DNA of 11,126 nt from Pavlovales sp. CCMP2436 (Eukaryota > Haptophyta > Pavlovophyceae > Pavlovales): positions 28,576 through 39,701 of the forward strand of contig MU631702.1 in NCBI GenBank assembly GCA_026770615.1. Reading direction: 5' to 3'. Position numbers and translations under genes: made by a program. Position 1 is the stretch's first letter, and each line of letters opens with the position of its first letter. Positions 1 to 7,465 of the stretch are shown here, one piece after another. The notes below the pieces were generated by a model. It was not told where the DNA came from, did not search any database, and worked only from the letters and a program-made list of their open reading frames with translations.

Positions 1-273
1 AGGCGCATTCACGCATGTACGCCTAGGCAATAAGCCTGGGCGTTTACGCGACCTGAGTCCGCCACCCACTGTCTGCTGCCCCATCTTTCTATAAGGAAGT
101 CGTAGTTAGAAAAAAAAAAAAAAAACTAGATTATTTTATATTATGTGACAATCGCAGCTTTTAGGGCGCGTCGAGGCAATGCAGCTCGACGCAAAAGAAC
201 CCGACACCACTGCCGTGGTACGTGACCCCCCCCCTAAGATTTGTACTGCAACCTCAGCGTAATCCTATGCTTA
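1..273. other. Non-coding stretch, no gene seen
   Basis: No credible reading frame is visible. It holds an imperfect hairpin at 19-43 (10-bp arms, one mismatch, 5-nt loop), a poly-A run at about 111-125 and a C run near 226-234. Nothing else can be supported. Confidence 0.6.
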
Positions 274-852
274 TATTAATGAAGGGGGGTTCTGGCTGGC
301 GGTGTGACAAATCATCAATCTGAACTATCAAGCTGAACTAATCGTTGCCGTTGGCTTTTTAATTCATCGCTTTCGCGCGGCTTTTGCCGCTGAGTCCAGA
401 TCAGTTAATCCGGTCAGGAATTAGTAGTCTTACACAAGATAATACTTATTTGTTGTCGACAAATAGTTGCACAAGTCGCGGCGTAACCCCAATCCCCCTG
501 GGACTCGACCAGGGGTTGGAGATTGCCGCCCTCGTTATTAGAACGAGGCGGTTAGGCGAGCTGCGCATTAGCGCACGTCATTTTAATTGTATACCCATGT
601 CTGTATCAATCTAATATTATACGATTTGCATATTTATATAAAGGGTTATAGACCCCCCCATCAGCTGTGCGGCTGAATTCCATAATTATGTCACACACAC
701 ACAAAACTGCGTAACATTTGGCGTAACATTATATCGATACAAATTTGAGGTTATAATATATCGGCGTAGCGCGTAGGAGCCTGCGTCGGAGCGCTAAGAT
801 CAGCTTGACTTGAACTTGAAACACCGCCAGCCAGAACCCCTCTTCATGAATA
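274..852. mobile_element. Inverted-repeat element with 32-bp TIRs, non-autonomous
   Basis: Positions 274-305 and 821-852 are inverted copies of each other, 32 bp with 2 mismatches. The inward-reading core is GGGGTTCTGGCTGGCGGTGT. The right end shares a longer block with a third copy at 4494-4578, so the terminus is a dispersed repeat. The 579-bp interior has no credible protein and contains three consecutive stem-loops. No target-site duplication was recognised, and the superfamily is unknown. The right end directly abuts coding-like sequence from about 853, which suggests insertion next to or into a gene. The alternative is two independent solo ends of a larger element. Confidence 0.6.
485..575. 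other. Three consecutive stem-loops inside the 274-852 element
   Basis: Stem 1 pairs CCCCTGG (495-501) with CCAGGGG (509-515) around a 7-nt loop. Stem 2 pairs CCTCGTT (530-536) with AACGAGG (542-548) around 5 nt, extended by further pairs past a bulge. Stem 3 pairs TGCGC (562-566) with GCGCA (571-575) around ATTA. The cluster could be a structured RNA or subterminal transposase-binding sites; neither is shown. Confidence 0.35.
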
Positions 853-871
853 CTCCAGAACTAAACTACAG

Positions 872-1277
872 CTGCGTAAGACGTGCGGCGAGATGTTGCT
901 TCTCGGCGGACATGACGAGCAGGCGGAGACACAGCTCCAGGTGTGCGTGTGTGCGTGTGCGCGCGTGCGCGCGTGTGCGCAGATGTGTGCGGGTGTGTGC
1001 GTGTGTGAGCCTGATTGCCTGCCTGCCTGGCTGTGTGTGTAGGGTTGCGACGAACAGGCGAAGACACAGCTCCATGCCTTTTTTTTTTGAATCCTAAGCC
1101 TTAGTCACTCACGAGAGTGCTCGCACCCTTTACTCCTGCCTGCGCGCCAAGCAGGCCGCCGTCCGGATGCTCCGTGGATTCTCGCACTGCGACTGCTCAC
1201 GGCTGGTCGCGCAGTGCGACGATCTGCTCGTCGTCGCCGCCGAGCGGCTGCGACCCAGGCGGGAGCAGGGCTTCTAA
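872..1277 (+). CDS. 3' end of an unidentified split gene (partial)
   Basis: Two coding-like blocks share strong GC at third codon positions. Block 1 (about 872-940) reads in phase into CAG followed by a GT donor at 941. Block 2 runs to a TAA at 1275-1277 and ends in RLRPRREQGF, with a Cys/His patch HCDC and a helical, charged tail. Block 2 is open from 1098. Phase-compatible acceptors exist at 1042 and 1115, and a T-rich stretch followed by TTAG ends at 1104 in a different phase, so the exact junction is unresolved. A 26-bp stretch of block 1 (914-939) is repeated at 1049-1074 in the same frame with 2 mismatches. The protein is not recognised. The 5' part is missing; an inverted-repeat element ends at 852, immediately upstream. 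The 1105-1277 portion is the more secure. Confidence 0.4.
941..1042. repeat. GT/GC-rich simple repeat, likely intronic
   Basis: A run of alternating GTGTGC-type dinucleotides lies between two copies of a 26-bp direct repeat (914-939 and 1049-1074). It begins with a GT right after CAG and ends with TAG, consistent with an intron or with expansion inside a local duplication. Confidence 0.6.
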
Positions 1278-1430
1278 GATACTTTTGAAATAGCCTACTT
1301 ATTCCTCAAGTTAAAAACTTAGAGAAGGCGGCCTACTTTTCTCTAGGATAAGCGCCTGTAGCACTCCCTCCTAATTGTACCCATTTCCTCTAGACGGAAG
1401 AACTGCCCTAAGCTTATAGTTGGAAACACT

Positions 1431-1752
1431 GACGTCGACGAGAGGTTGAACGAACGGAATAAATTACAAACTGGTAGGCACTTGCACAAGACAAAAGTGG
1501 TGGGAGCCTGCATGCACGGCCCACACTTCAAGTCTGAGCTGTTATACATGTGTCTGATCAGCCTCAGTGGTGGGGACGGTATCCGTGTGCTCTACAAAGG
1601 TCCCTTTGTCCGGGTGTTTCTCAACTCTTGGGTCCGGTGGAGACCTGGCAGGTGACGGGCGTTAATTTAGATATTTACACACATGTAGAGTGTTTGGCAT
1701 GCCTGCTGAACAAAACGCAGTTTTTCCGCTCGTTCGACCTCTCATCGACGTC
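1431..1752. mobile_element. MITE-like element with 29-bp inverted repeats
   Basis: Arms 1431-1459 and 1724-1752 are inverted copies, 29 bp with 3 mismatches, beginning GACGTCGA. The element is about 322 bp, with some weaker similarity continuing just outside the arms. No convincing protein lies inside. A target-site duplication was not identified, so the exact termini and superfamily are open. Confidence 0.5.
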
Positions 1753-1779
1753 GATTCATAACGACGTCACTATTGCAAT

Positions 1780-2689
1780 GAATTAATCCGCCGTGCCCGC
1801 ACTCGGCAGGTTCCTTTCATACCAAGGTTCAAGCTGCGCCTACATATGCGCTGAAAGGAAGGAGGACGAACTGACAAAAATTGTTGGTTGCCGAAATTTG
1901 AAAGGGCTTCTTTCACGATGGGGGCCGTTTGGCCCCCGGTGGCAGCGGAGCACGAGGGCCAGCCAGCCCCCGTAACGGCCTCGCAAAGCCCATCGGAGTG
2001 GATAACCAGCTGCCGGATCTGACACACGACGTCATCCAGGCAAGCCCCCCACACACTACCGCACACACGGGACAAGCGAGACTGATCCCCCAGGCGATGT
2101 CCATGCTGCACAACTCCGCCCCTTGGGACCAGTCACCCCCAAGGACGCTGTCAACAACAGACAACACGAACAAGCAGGCCGGGCCAGTCGAACCTGGCCT
2201 ACGCGTGGAAGCAAAGAGCAGGACCAACAAGCCATACACACTCAGTCCACACTCACACCTCGCAAAGCATGCGACTCTATGCTCACCATCTGGTCGGCCC
2301 ACACACTCCGCCCCTCATGAGCTGCCTTGCGAGATCCTAACACGATCACCGCATGTCACACCTGATACTCACTGCCTTTCACACAACCCTACCCGAGCCT
2401 CCTCATCTTGGCCCATCCCAAGCGACCTGCCGCACGAGCGCCCACGCCGGCGGGGGGGGGAATTTGAAGGCTGGTACATGAAGATATATAGGGATTCAGG
2501 CGGGCGTCTGACTGTCCTGGAAGATGTGCTGGTCTGAGCACTGCGTCGCCCATTGCCTGCTGCGTGCCTTAGTCGGCTGCACTGGCTTGGGCGCCACCGC
2601 GCGTGCCGATGGATCTCCGGTAGTGTGCCCGGGCCAAGGGCGTTAAAAGATGATCTGCTGGTTGCTGTTTGTCGCCGCCTTATATCTGT
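1780..2689. other. Long stretch without a convincing gene
   Basis: Open frames exist on both strands (for example 1929-2537 plus and 1913-2302 minus), but they overlap each other, lack a good ATG context, show low-complexity Ser/Pro/Thr/His content from CA-rich DNA, and have no recognisable domain. Structural items seen: a 7-bp perfect hairpin GGGGGCC/GGCCCCC at 1920-1937 with a 4-nt loop, and 9-bp inverted arms 1811-1819 and 1852-1860. Confidence 0.5.
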
Positions 2690-2842
2690 GGCGCAACCAG
2701 GTAGATTTTGCATATGATTGGGGGAACATCATATTTAATTTTATTCGTTCTATGATCTTCTTGAAGCTCAGGAAGATCATATAAGCTATAAAATGAAATA
2801 CAATTTTCCTCCTACAATATGCCAATTCTACCTGGTTACGCC
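2690..2842. mobile_element. Fold-back MITE (whole element is one long hairpin)
   Basis: The ends 2690-2716 and 2816-2842 are inverted copies with a few mismatches (core AACCAGGTAGA). Similarity between the halves continues inward to a perfect 10-bp stem, TATGATCTTC (2751-2760) against 2772-2781, with an 11-nt loop. The 153-bp element would therefore fold into a hairpin of about 70 bp. No clear target-site duplication is visible. If transcribed it would resemble a small-RNA precursor. It sits beside the AT microsatellite. Confidence 0.65.
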
Positions 2843-2864
2843 ATATACACATATAAATAAATAA

Positions 2865-2866
<2 letters not shown>

Positions 2867-2906
<40 letters not shown>

Positions 2907-2944
2907 ATATATACATATATTATATATATATATATATATATATA
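2867..2944. repeat. (AT)n microsatellite
   Basis: Nearly uninterrupted alternating AT, broken by a few GTATGTATAT-type units. It is self-complementary throughout. It borders the fold-back element at 2690-2842. Confidence 0.95.
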
Positions 2945-3398
2945 ATTAGTTATGTATAGTTATAATTAAAATATCTGTACAAAGCTACACGCTTCGCGCT
3001 AGTAAGATAAGCCATTATTTGTCAAATATTATTATTTGTTAAGAATAAGATGCTCGCAAATGTAGAACCTATTACTGTTGCTTATTATTTAAATTATTTC
3101 GGGTCGCAGCTGAGTTTGTGAAAAGTCTTGGGTGGGCGCATAATGGCCTGGCGGCTGGGGGATAGCTAGGGGTGTTGTTGACGTGCCCATAGAAGTACGG
3201 CATATCCAAGCAAGTCTCCGGCCCGTCGCTACATTCATGTCAAGTGAAAGTGCTGTAGTTCGAGCAAAGTAGCAAAAAACCGAACCAAACCAAAATGGGA
3301 TATATTGTTACGATCTTGACCCCAGCGCCCATCCGATGGGCCTAGAGCCCCATAAAGCGGGCCGGCGGCAAGCGGTGATGTACGGGCAATCCTGCCAA
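2945..3398. other. AT-rich then mixed spacer, no gene seen
   Basis: 2945-3100 is AT-rich with no coding frame. 3100-3398 is of mixed composition with short overlapping frames on both strands, none convincing. Confidence 0.5.
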
Positions 3399-3622
3399 TC
3401 ACCCCCTCGGCGGGAGCCACGCCTTGCTCACCCCCATCCACTCCTCGATGAAGTCGCGGACGAGGCTGGCGTGGCCGGCAGGTTTGCATCCAGCTTGATT
3501 GCGCTCGGTCACACGCGCTCGGCCAAGCACAAGGTGACCGGTTTGCACGCAGTGATTTGGCCGTGAGGCAGACGCGTCTCGCCCATCTTCTCCCGAGGCC
3601 TGATCCTCTTTACGGTTGCTCT
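3399..3622 (-). pseudogene. Short coding relic of unknown origin, frameshifted
   Basis: On the minus strand two adjacent frames show strong GC3 and protein-like content. The first is open from 3622 (ATG at 3584-3586) to a TGA at 3509-3511 and ends in LCLAERV. The second continues from about 3530 to a TGA at 3399-3401 and contains SLVRDFIEEWMGVSKAW. One small indel near 3510 would join them. No family is recognised. A plus-strand reading of the same DNA is also open, and because third codon positions coincide for one pair of frames, base composition alone does not settle the strand. Confidence 0.3.
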
Positions 3623-3689
3623 TTACCCTGATATATATAGAATAGAGCTCGTTGAGTATCCAACTAATAAAGATTCAAAAGTCAGCATA

Positions 3690-3859
3690 CAGGGTGTCGC
3701 GGGCAATAAGAACGGCGCGCTTTTGAAACTGAGGCGCTCAGTTTCTTAGCAAATTACGTGAACATAATGCTTAAATTTTGCTTAAATTACGATTAAAGGG
3801 CACACAAAAAGAGGCTCAGTTTCTTAACGTTACGGTTTCTTTTTGCCCGCGACACCCTA
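3690..3859. mobile_element. Mariner-type MITE, 170 bp, TA target site
   Basis: Terminal inverted repeats lie at 3690-3712 and 3837-3859, about 23 bp with only a few mismatches, beginning [C/T]AGGGTGTCGCGGGCAA. TA dinucleotides flank both ends (3688-3689 and 3860-3861), the duplication expected of Tc1/mariner transposition, and CAGGGTGTC is a typical start for that superfamily. Inside are a perfect 9-bp hairpin (3725-3733 with 3737-3745) and a 12-bp direct repeat CTCAGTTTCTTA at 3737-3748 and 3814-3825. There is no coding capacity, so it would depend on a transposase in trans. Confidence 0.8.
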
Positions 3860-3920
3860 TAATCCTCCATGGATGTTCTCAACAGCACAGCACGACGTGG
3901 AGGTCTTCGCCCACTTGAGA

Positions 3921-4031
3921 CAGGGGAGTAGGGGTCGGGAGCGTGGAAAATCTTTCTGAAGAGCTTTGTTGCCACTTTTTTGCGATGGCCGCTCTCTCAA
4001 AGCCTGCTGGCTCCCGACCCCTACTCCCCTG
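3921..4031. mobile_element. 111-bp MITE with perfect 22-bp TIRs and 7-bp target duplication
   Basis: Positions 3921-3942 and 4010-4031 are perfect 22-bp inverted repeats beginning CAGGGGAGTAGGGG. The 7-mer CTTGAGA lies immediately outside both ends (3914-3920 and 4032-4038), a clean target-site duplication. A CAGGG terminus with a 7-8 bp duplication fits the hAT superfamily best; that assignment is inference. The perfect arms suggest a young insertion. It lies only 61 bp from the mariner-type element. Confidence 0.8.
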
Positions 4032-4038
4032 CTTGAGA

Positions 4039-4493
4039 GCTACTTGAGCTGTTGACCAGGAGTTATTGCCAATACATTTTTTTATTGGTACTAACTTCAA
4101 AGCTAATAAAATAGTAACTAAGTAGTAACTGTGTGTATTATATTTTTGAGCTGTGTCTATAGTATGTGCGTGTAGCTGCGGCGCCCGGACGCACGAACTA
4201 TTGTGCGCGGGGGTGCGTGAATGAAATTCCTTAAAACATGCGGGCCTTAAAATAGCTATAAACGGCTTTAAAAGTGTCGCCCAATTTTTTTATCGCAAAG
4301 TGAAAGGGGCCTCCGGCAGCGCCTCCGGCGGAGCCCTCTCCGGGGCCCTTCGGGGGGCCTGAGGAATATACTGAGAGCCGGACAGTGTGTCATCATATAC
4401 ATATACACATATACAAAGTGACGTCGTTAGAAACCGACGATGACGGGTCTCGAGCGGAATGAATTATAATACATGTTCATATATGTATAATTA
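4039..4493. other. Spacer with a GC-rich fold-prone block
   Basis: No gene was seen. AT-rich DNA (4070-4160) is followed by a GC block at about 4305-4362 that contains the 9-bp direct repeat GCCTCCGGC (4309-4317, 4321-4329) and overlapping short palindromes. Confidence 0.5.
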
Positions 4494-4578
4494 TATTAAT
4501 GTAGAGGGGTTCGGGCTGGCGGTACGTTTCAAGTTCAAGTCAGGCTGATCTTAGCGCTCCGACGCAGGCTCCTACGCA
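4494..4578. repeat. Third copy of the 274-852 element terminus
   Basis: 4494-4524 matches 274-304 in direct orientation. 4494-4578 is a near-identical inverted copy of 770-852, over 90% by eye across about 80 bp. No partner terminus was found further right, so this is a solo or truncated end. At its inner side the 11-mer GCTCC[G/T]ACGCA occurs three times (4556, 4568, 4584), leading into an AT tract at 4594-4611. Confidence 0.7.
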
Positions 4579-4611
4579 GTTAGGCTCCGACGCATATATA
4601 TATATATATAT

Positions 4612-4820
4612 GTCATACCACTTATCGGAAGGTGCGTATTGGTCGGTCTCATTCGTCTCAGAACCGGGGGCGTTACATCGGCAGCAGGGGCACTCCTGTT
4701 TGAAAAAAGGGAGCATATAGAGAATGGTGTCGACCGTGATGCTAGCCATGAGTAACACGTCGTAGCAGACGTATCCTCGTTCAAAATAACCGGTGTGGTG
4801 ACGTTGGGTGGCTCTCGAGC
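4612..4820 (-). pseudogene. Unidentified coding fragment with Cys cluster
   Basis: A minus-strand frame is open from just below the AT tract at 4824-4835 down to the AT tract at 4594-4611 (ATG at 4756-4758, preceded by in-frame coding-like sequence). It encodes a hydrophobic stretch containing TVDTILYMLPFF followed by a cysteine group CPCCRC and a polar tail. A second frame over the same DNA is also open and continues the neighbouring upstream ORF, so the correct frame is uncertain. No family is recognised. It may be the 3' continuation of the minus-strand coding to its right. Confidence 0.25.
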
Positions 4821-4835
4821 GTCATATATATATAT

Positions 4836-5559
4836 CAGACGGTAGCTTCCATACGATTCTTCCTCCGAGAGGGCGGTGGCGATCTTGCACGGGAAGGAAA
4901 GCGTGAGCCCGTGCTTCTTGTCCGCAAACAGGTTGCCACTCGCAAAGGTCTTTCCGGCGTCGATCAGGGTGAAGCGGGAGGGCGAGAAGGCGTTGAGCGG
5001 GGCCTTGAAGAGCGCGGTCTTGGTGCTGCCCTTTGACTTGTTGATGCCCTTGAACGACTTGGCAGCGGGGGTGGGGGGGGGGGGGGGGGCGCGCGGATCT
5101 GGCGGGATAACCTCGCATCGTATTGCGGGTATTGCTGTTTCTGGCGGCGCTGGAGGGTTGGTTGGGGGCGGCCTCTGCGGTGCGGTAGGCTTGGCCCGGC
5201 TCAGTGCGCGTTTGCTTGGCGGGCTTGGTGTGGCCTCGTGCTGTATAGATGGTAAGTCCCGTGCTGGTGACGCTGGGGCCATGTTTGGTGTCGGGTTCTG
5301 CGGAGTAGCCGGTATGTCCGGGCCACGCAGGCGCTTGTATGGCTCTGCTCGTATTGCTTCGAGATGAATCGTGGGTATCGGGTGTGCGTAGTGCGGCGGG
5401 CGGCGGGGGGGTGGTCGATAGCGTGGCTCGTTGCCCACTTTTCTGTTGCCGCTGCTGTTTCCTCCCCGCAGGCGTGGCTGCCCCCGCTTGCGTCTTCTTC
5501 TTGGCTTCCCTCTCTGCTACCCGTGCGGTCCACCAGGCTACCTTGAATTTTTGCGCGTC
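4836..5559 (-). pseudogene. Basic/proline-rich repeat protein segment plus unknown domain
   Basis: Read on the minus strand in three parts. From 5559: a basic, Lys/Arg/Gln-rich segment (AWWTARVAEREAKKK). Then, in another frame from about 5438: three degenerate units of 41 residues with a recurring core such as IPTIHLEAI, LPSIQHEAT and IPAIRCEVI, separated by Pro/Lys/Arg linkers. After a run of prolines (a long C tract on this strand) comes an about 65-residue GC3-rich domain containing FTLIDAGKTFASGN, down to about 4850 before an AT tract. The motif repeat at fixed spacing supports the 5438 frame being genuinely translated in the past. The domain is not recognised. At least one frameshift (near 5440) is needed to join the parts. 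Confidence 0.4.
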
Positions 5560-5566
5560 ATATATA

Positions 5567-6198
5567 GATCTTATCCTTGGTTGCCGCAGCGGATGCCGCG
5601 ATTGCGGCTTCGCGCAGGGTGTGCATCTCGTGGCTATGATGTAGGAGAGTGAAGCTTAAATCGCCGTAATTTGGAGGATCGCCCTCGCTCTCTTTCCCGA
5701 GCTCTTCCTTGATGCTCATACCGACCCGTCCGGTGTAGTAGTCCGGCCTGGCGATCATGTGTGCTGCCGCTTTTTTGGCTTTTGGGAGCCCTAGGCGCGG
5801 TGCTAGCTCGATGCAGAGTGCGTCGTAGAGATCATGGCGGAGCTCGTCCGTTGACGGGCACTCATGGTACAGGTGGTGTTTGGTATCTGATGGATCGGGT
5901 GCCTTGCACAGGGGGCAGGAGACGCTCATCTTTTCGGGCTTCCCGTCTATTGTTATCTTAATTGAGGCCATCGGTGGTGAAGTAGTGTGCTCAAGGGCCC
6001 ATTCTTCTGCCCACTCGGCGTTATGGTGGTATCCGTAGGGGTATGGGCTCATACTGCATAGGTGGTATGGCCGTGGGCGCTTCGTTTTGGGCGATGCTGT
6101 CTGTTGTGGGTATAGGCTCATACTGCATAGGAGAAAAGGCTGATGGTTCTTTGTTTTGAGCGATGCCGTCCGTTGGGGGTATGAGCTCGTATTGTATA
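5567..6198 (-). pseudogene. Retrotransposon-like protein fragment with C2HC zinc module
   Basis: The minus-strand ORF 6121-5558 contains CPLC (codons 5917-5906) followed by a His and then a Cys (5858-5860), giving C-x2-C-x10-H-x4-C. This matches the zinc-binding module after the reverse transcriptase in many non-LTR (LINE-type) retrotransposon proteins, where it aids RNA/DNA binding. Downstream are Lys/Ala-rich helices. Upstream, a second frame (about 6198 to a TAA at 6021-6023) encodes 23-residue repeats with the core MQYEPIP, resembling the IP-x-I-x-x-E cores found downstream near 5110-5400. One small shift near 6035 would join the frames. At the low end the frame hits TGA in a (TA)n tract at 5560-5566; one TA unit more would keep it open into the basic segment. 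No reverse transcriptase core is in the window. An unrelated zinc-binding protein remains possible. Confidence 0.45.
6041..6198. repeat. 69-bp coding tandem repeat, about 2.3 units
   Basis: Near-identical starts occur at 6041, 6110 and 6179 (core GCTCATACTGCATAGG with substitutions), a period of exactly 69 bp, or 23 codons. The multiple-of-three period supports a translated origin on the minus strand. Confidence 0.75.
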
Positions 6199-6237
6199 GG
6201 TTTTTTTTAGCGGCTCAGCATGGTCAACAGGTGTTGT

Positions 6238-6727
6238 TCACTCACTGACAAGTAAAACGTACTCACCCGGGCTGTACGCTAGTACGTCCGCAATGAAGTG
6301 GACGATTGGGCCATTGGTAACAGTGTCCTTGTGCTTGGCATCGACACGGCCCACCTCCGCGGGTACGTTTGGAAAGAGTACAGGTTATCGTAGATGGTCG
6401 TGGCAATACTAGCGGCGTTTTCTGGTGCGCGTTCTATATAAGACTGGATATCCGAGTCGGGGCCATCCATCAGATAAATGACATTAGCGAGCGGCATTTG
6501 CCCGGCTCCACCGTAGCTCTCCCATTCATATGATGTCAATACTCCATCTACCTGCACGCGCTGCATAACAAATGTCGATCGAATCATATTTCCTCGGTCG
6601 AGCGCCAGTCCCCCTGATTCGAAAAACTCCGCGGCTATTCTGATAGTACGCGCGAACTCTGCAGCGTATTTCGCTTGAAGCCTACGGTGGCGGCGGCGGC
6701 AGCGTCAGCAGTAGGCAGCGTGCGCAT
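6238..6727 (-). pseudogene. Decayed intronless gene A of the compact island
   Basis: Minus strand. An ATG at 6725-6727 opens a frame (start MRTLPTADAAAA) that stops near 6635. A second frame, open from about 6704 down to 6279, is clearly protein-like: a helical segment ARTIRIAAEFF, then VQVDGVLTSYEWESYGG and YLMDGPDSDIQSY. A third frame carries the C-terminus (RVDAKHKDTVTNGP, ending LLVSE) to a TGA at 6238-6240. Joined, this is a protein of about 160 residues; each junction needs one small indel. Codon third positions are mixed, unlike the GC3-rich transposase exons. The family is not recognised. The reading is compact and intronless, although a GTGAGT donor-like string occurs near the 3' end (about 6260-6265). 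Confidence 0.45.
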
Positions 6728-6824
6728 TGTGCACGATGCATGTCAAATTGTGTAATCGCTATGTCATAGAGAGACACAATTTGACATTGTTCCCGTGTAC
6801 ACACTATTCCATTCTCGTCCCACA
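6728..6824. promoter_or_regulatory. Divergent intergenic region with perfect hairpin
   Basis: The 97 bp separate the starts of two divergently read genes (ATG at 6725-6727 minus, ATG at 6825-6827 plus). They contain a perfect 13-bp inverted repeat, TGTCAAATTGTGT (6741-6753) against 6774-6786, with a 20-nt spacer. The position suggests a shared control site or a replication-type hairpin. No TATA box is obvious. Confidence 0.45.
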
Positions 6825-7372
6825 ATGACATTTAAGCGCGGTTTCTACGCGACTAAAAAATTCCAAGGAATGAAGCGAGCCTCGGATAGGTGTCGCATGC
6901 TCGAGGCCGAGGCGGACTCGAGCATCAGGGTGCGCATCTTGGTAGAGTCTGATGCATTTGTTCCTAGGTGTTTTGCAAAGACTTCTAAATCAAATCACTC
7001 TATCGGAGGCAGTCTACACTGCGAGAGGGGGGTGTTAATCGAACTCAAGTTTAAATGCAGGTTCGTGCGTATCGAAGGCTCACGCTTATTTGTAACCAGT
7101 TCGGATGACGATGCAGCCGATATGCTTCGCAGCGTGGATCAATGGACGACCCGGGTTGTAGAGGAGCAGTGTATGGTACCACTCGAGATGAAATGATTAT
7201 AGATACTGATGGCAATTCCGATTTTGAGATCAATAATTTCGCCGACGCGCCGTTTGCCACTTGGTCGCAGATTCAGGCGGGTACGATGGGTATATTGACG
7301 TTGAATTTGAGTGCCATATGGCGCAATAATAGAACATGCGGCTTCGGGGTAATTGTCAAGCCGGTACACTAG
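6825..7372 (+). pseudogene. Decayed intronless gene B, possible viral ssDNA-binding-like protein
   Basis: ATG at 6825 in a favourable context (CACAATGACA). Frame 1 runs to a TGA at 7194-7196 and encodes a Lys/Arg-rich start (MTFKRGFYATKKFQG), a beta-rich middle (LIELKFKCRFVRIEGSRLFV), an acidic patch SSDDDAAD and SVDQW. Frame 2 overlaps from 7142 and reads to a TAG at 7370-7372, with DTDGNSDFEINNF, a Thr-Trp-Ser segment, and a C-terminus LTLNLSAIWRNNRTCGFGV. One indel between about 7150 and 7190 would give a single protein of about 180 residues. The ending (hydrophobic strand, Trp, then a Gly-rich Cys-Gly-Phe-Gly strand) reminds me of ssDNA-binding-type proteins of nucleocytoplasmic large DNA viruses; this is an impression, not a demonstrated match. 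Its 3' end meets the minus-strand gene from the right. Confidence 0.45.
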
Positions 7373-7465
7373 GACCCTGTCTAGACCGCGGCCTGGTATA
7401 ATCATGGCCGATATGTTAGCTTTGTCGTTAGGTCGGGATCGATCAGGAGGCGTGCGATCGAGCAT

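Noticed and set aside
384..614. 76-codon ORF inside the 274-852 element
   Set aside because: It starts at TTG, overlaps the stem-loop cluster and has no protein-like features.
861..1075. Minus-strand ORFs rich in Thr-His and Arg-Thr
   Set aside because: They are translations of the GT/CA simple repeat.
1929..2537. 202-codon plus-strand open frame
   Set aside because: It starts at TTG, is rich in Ser/Pro/Thr/His from CA-rich DNA, has no domain, and competing frames of similar length lie on the other strand.
3423..3563. Plus-strand frame with faint histone H2B-like pattern (DEVADEAG, AKHKVTG)
   Set aside because: The resemblance is short, needs an internal deletion of core residues, and the minus-strand frames over the same DNA have the better codon bias.
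7139..7465. Minus-strand 108-codon ORF opposite gene B
   Set aside because: Most of it is antisense to the more protein-like plus-strand reading; only its first part may be the tail of gene C.
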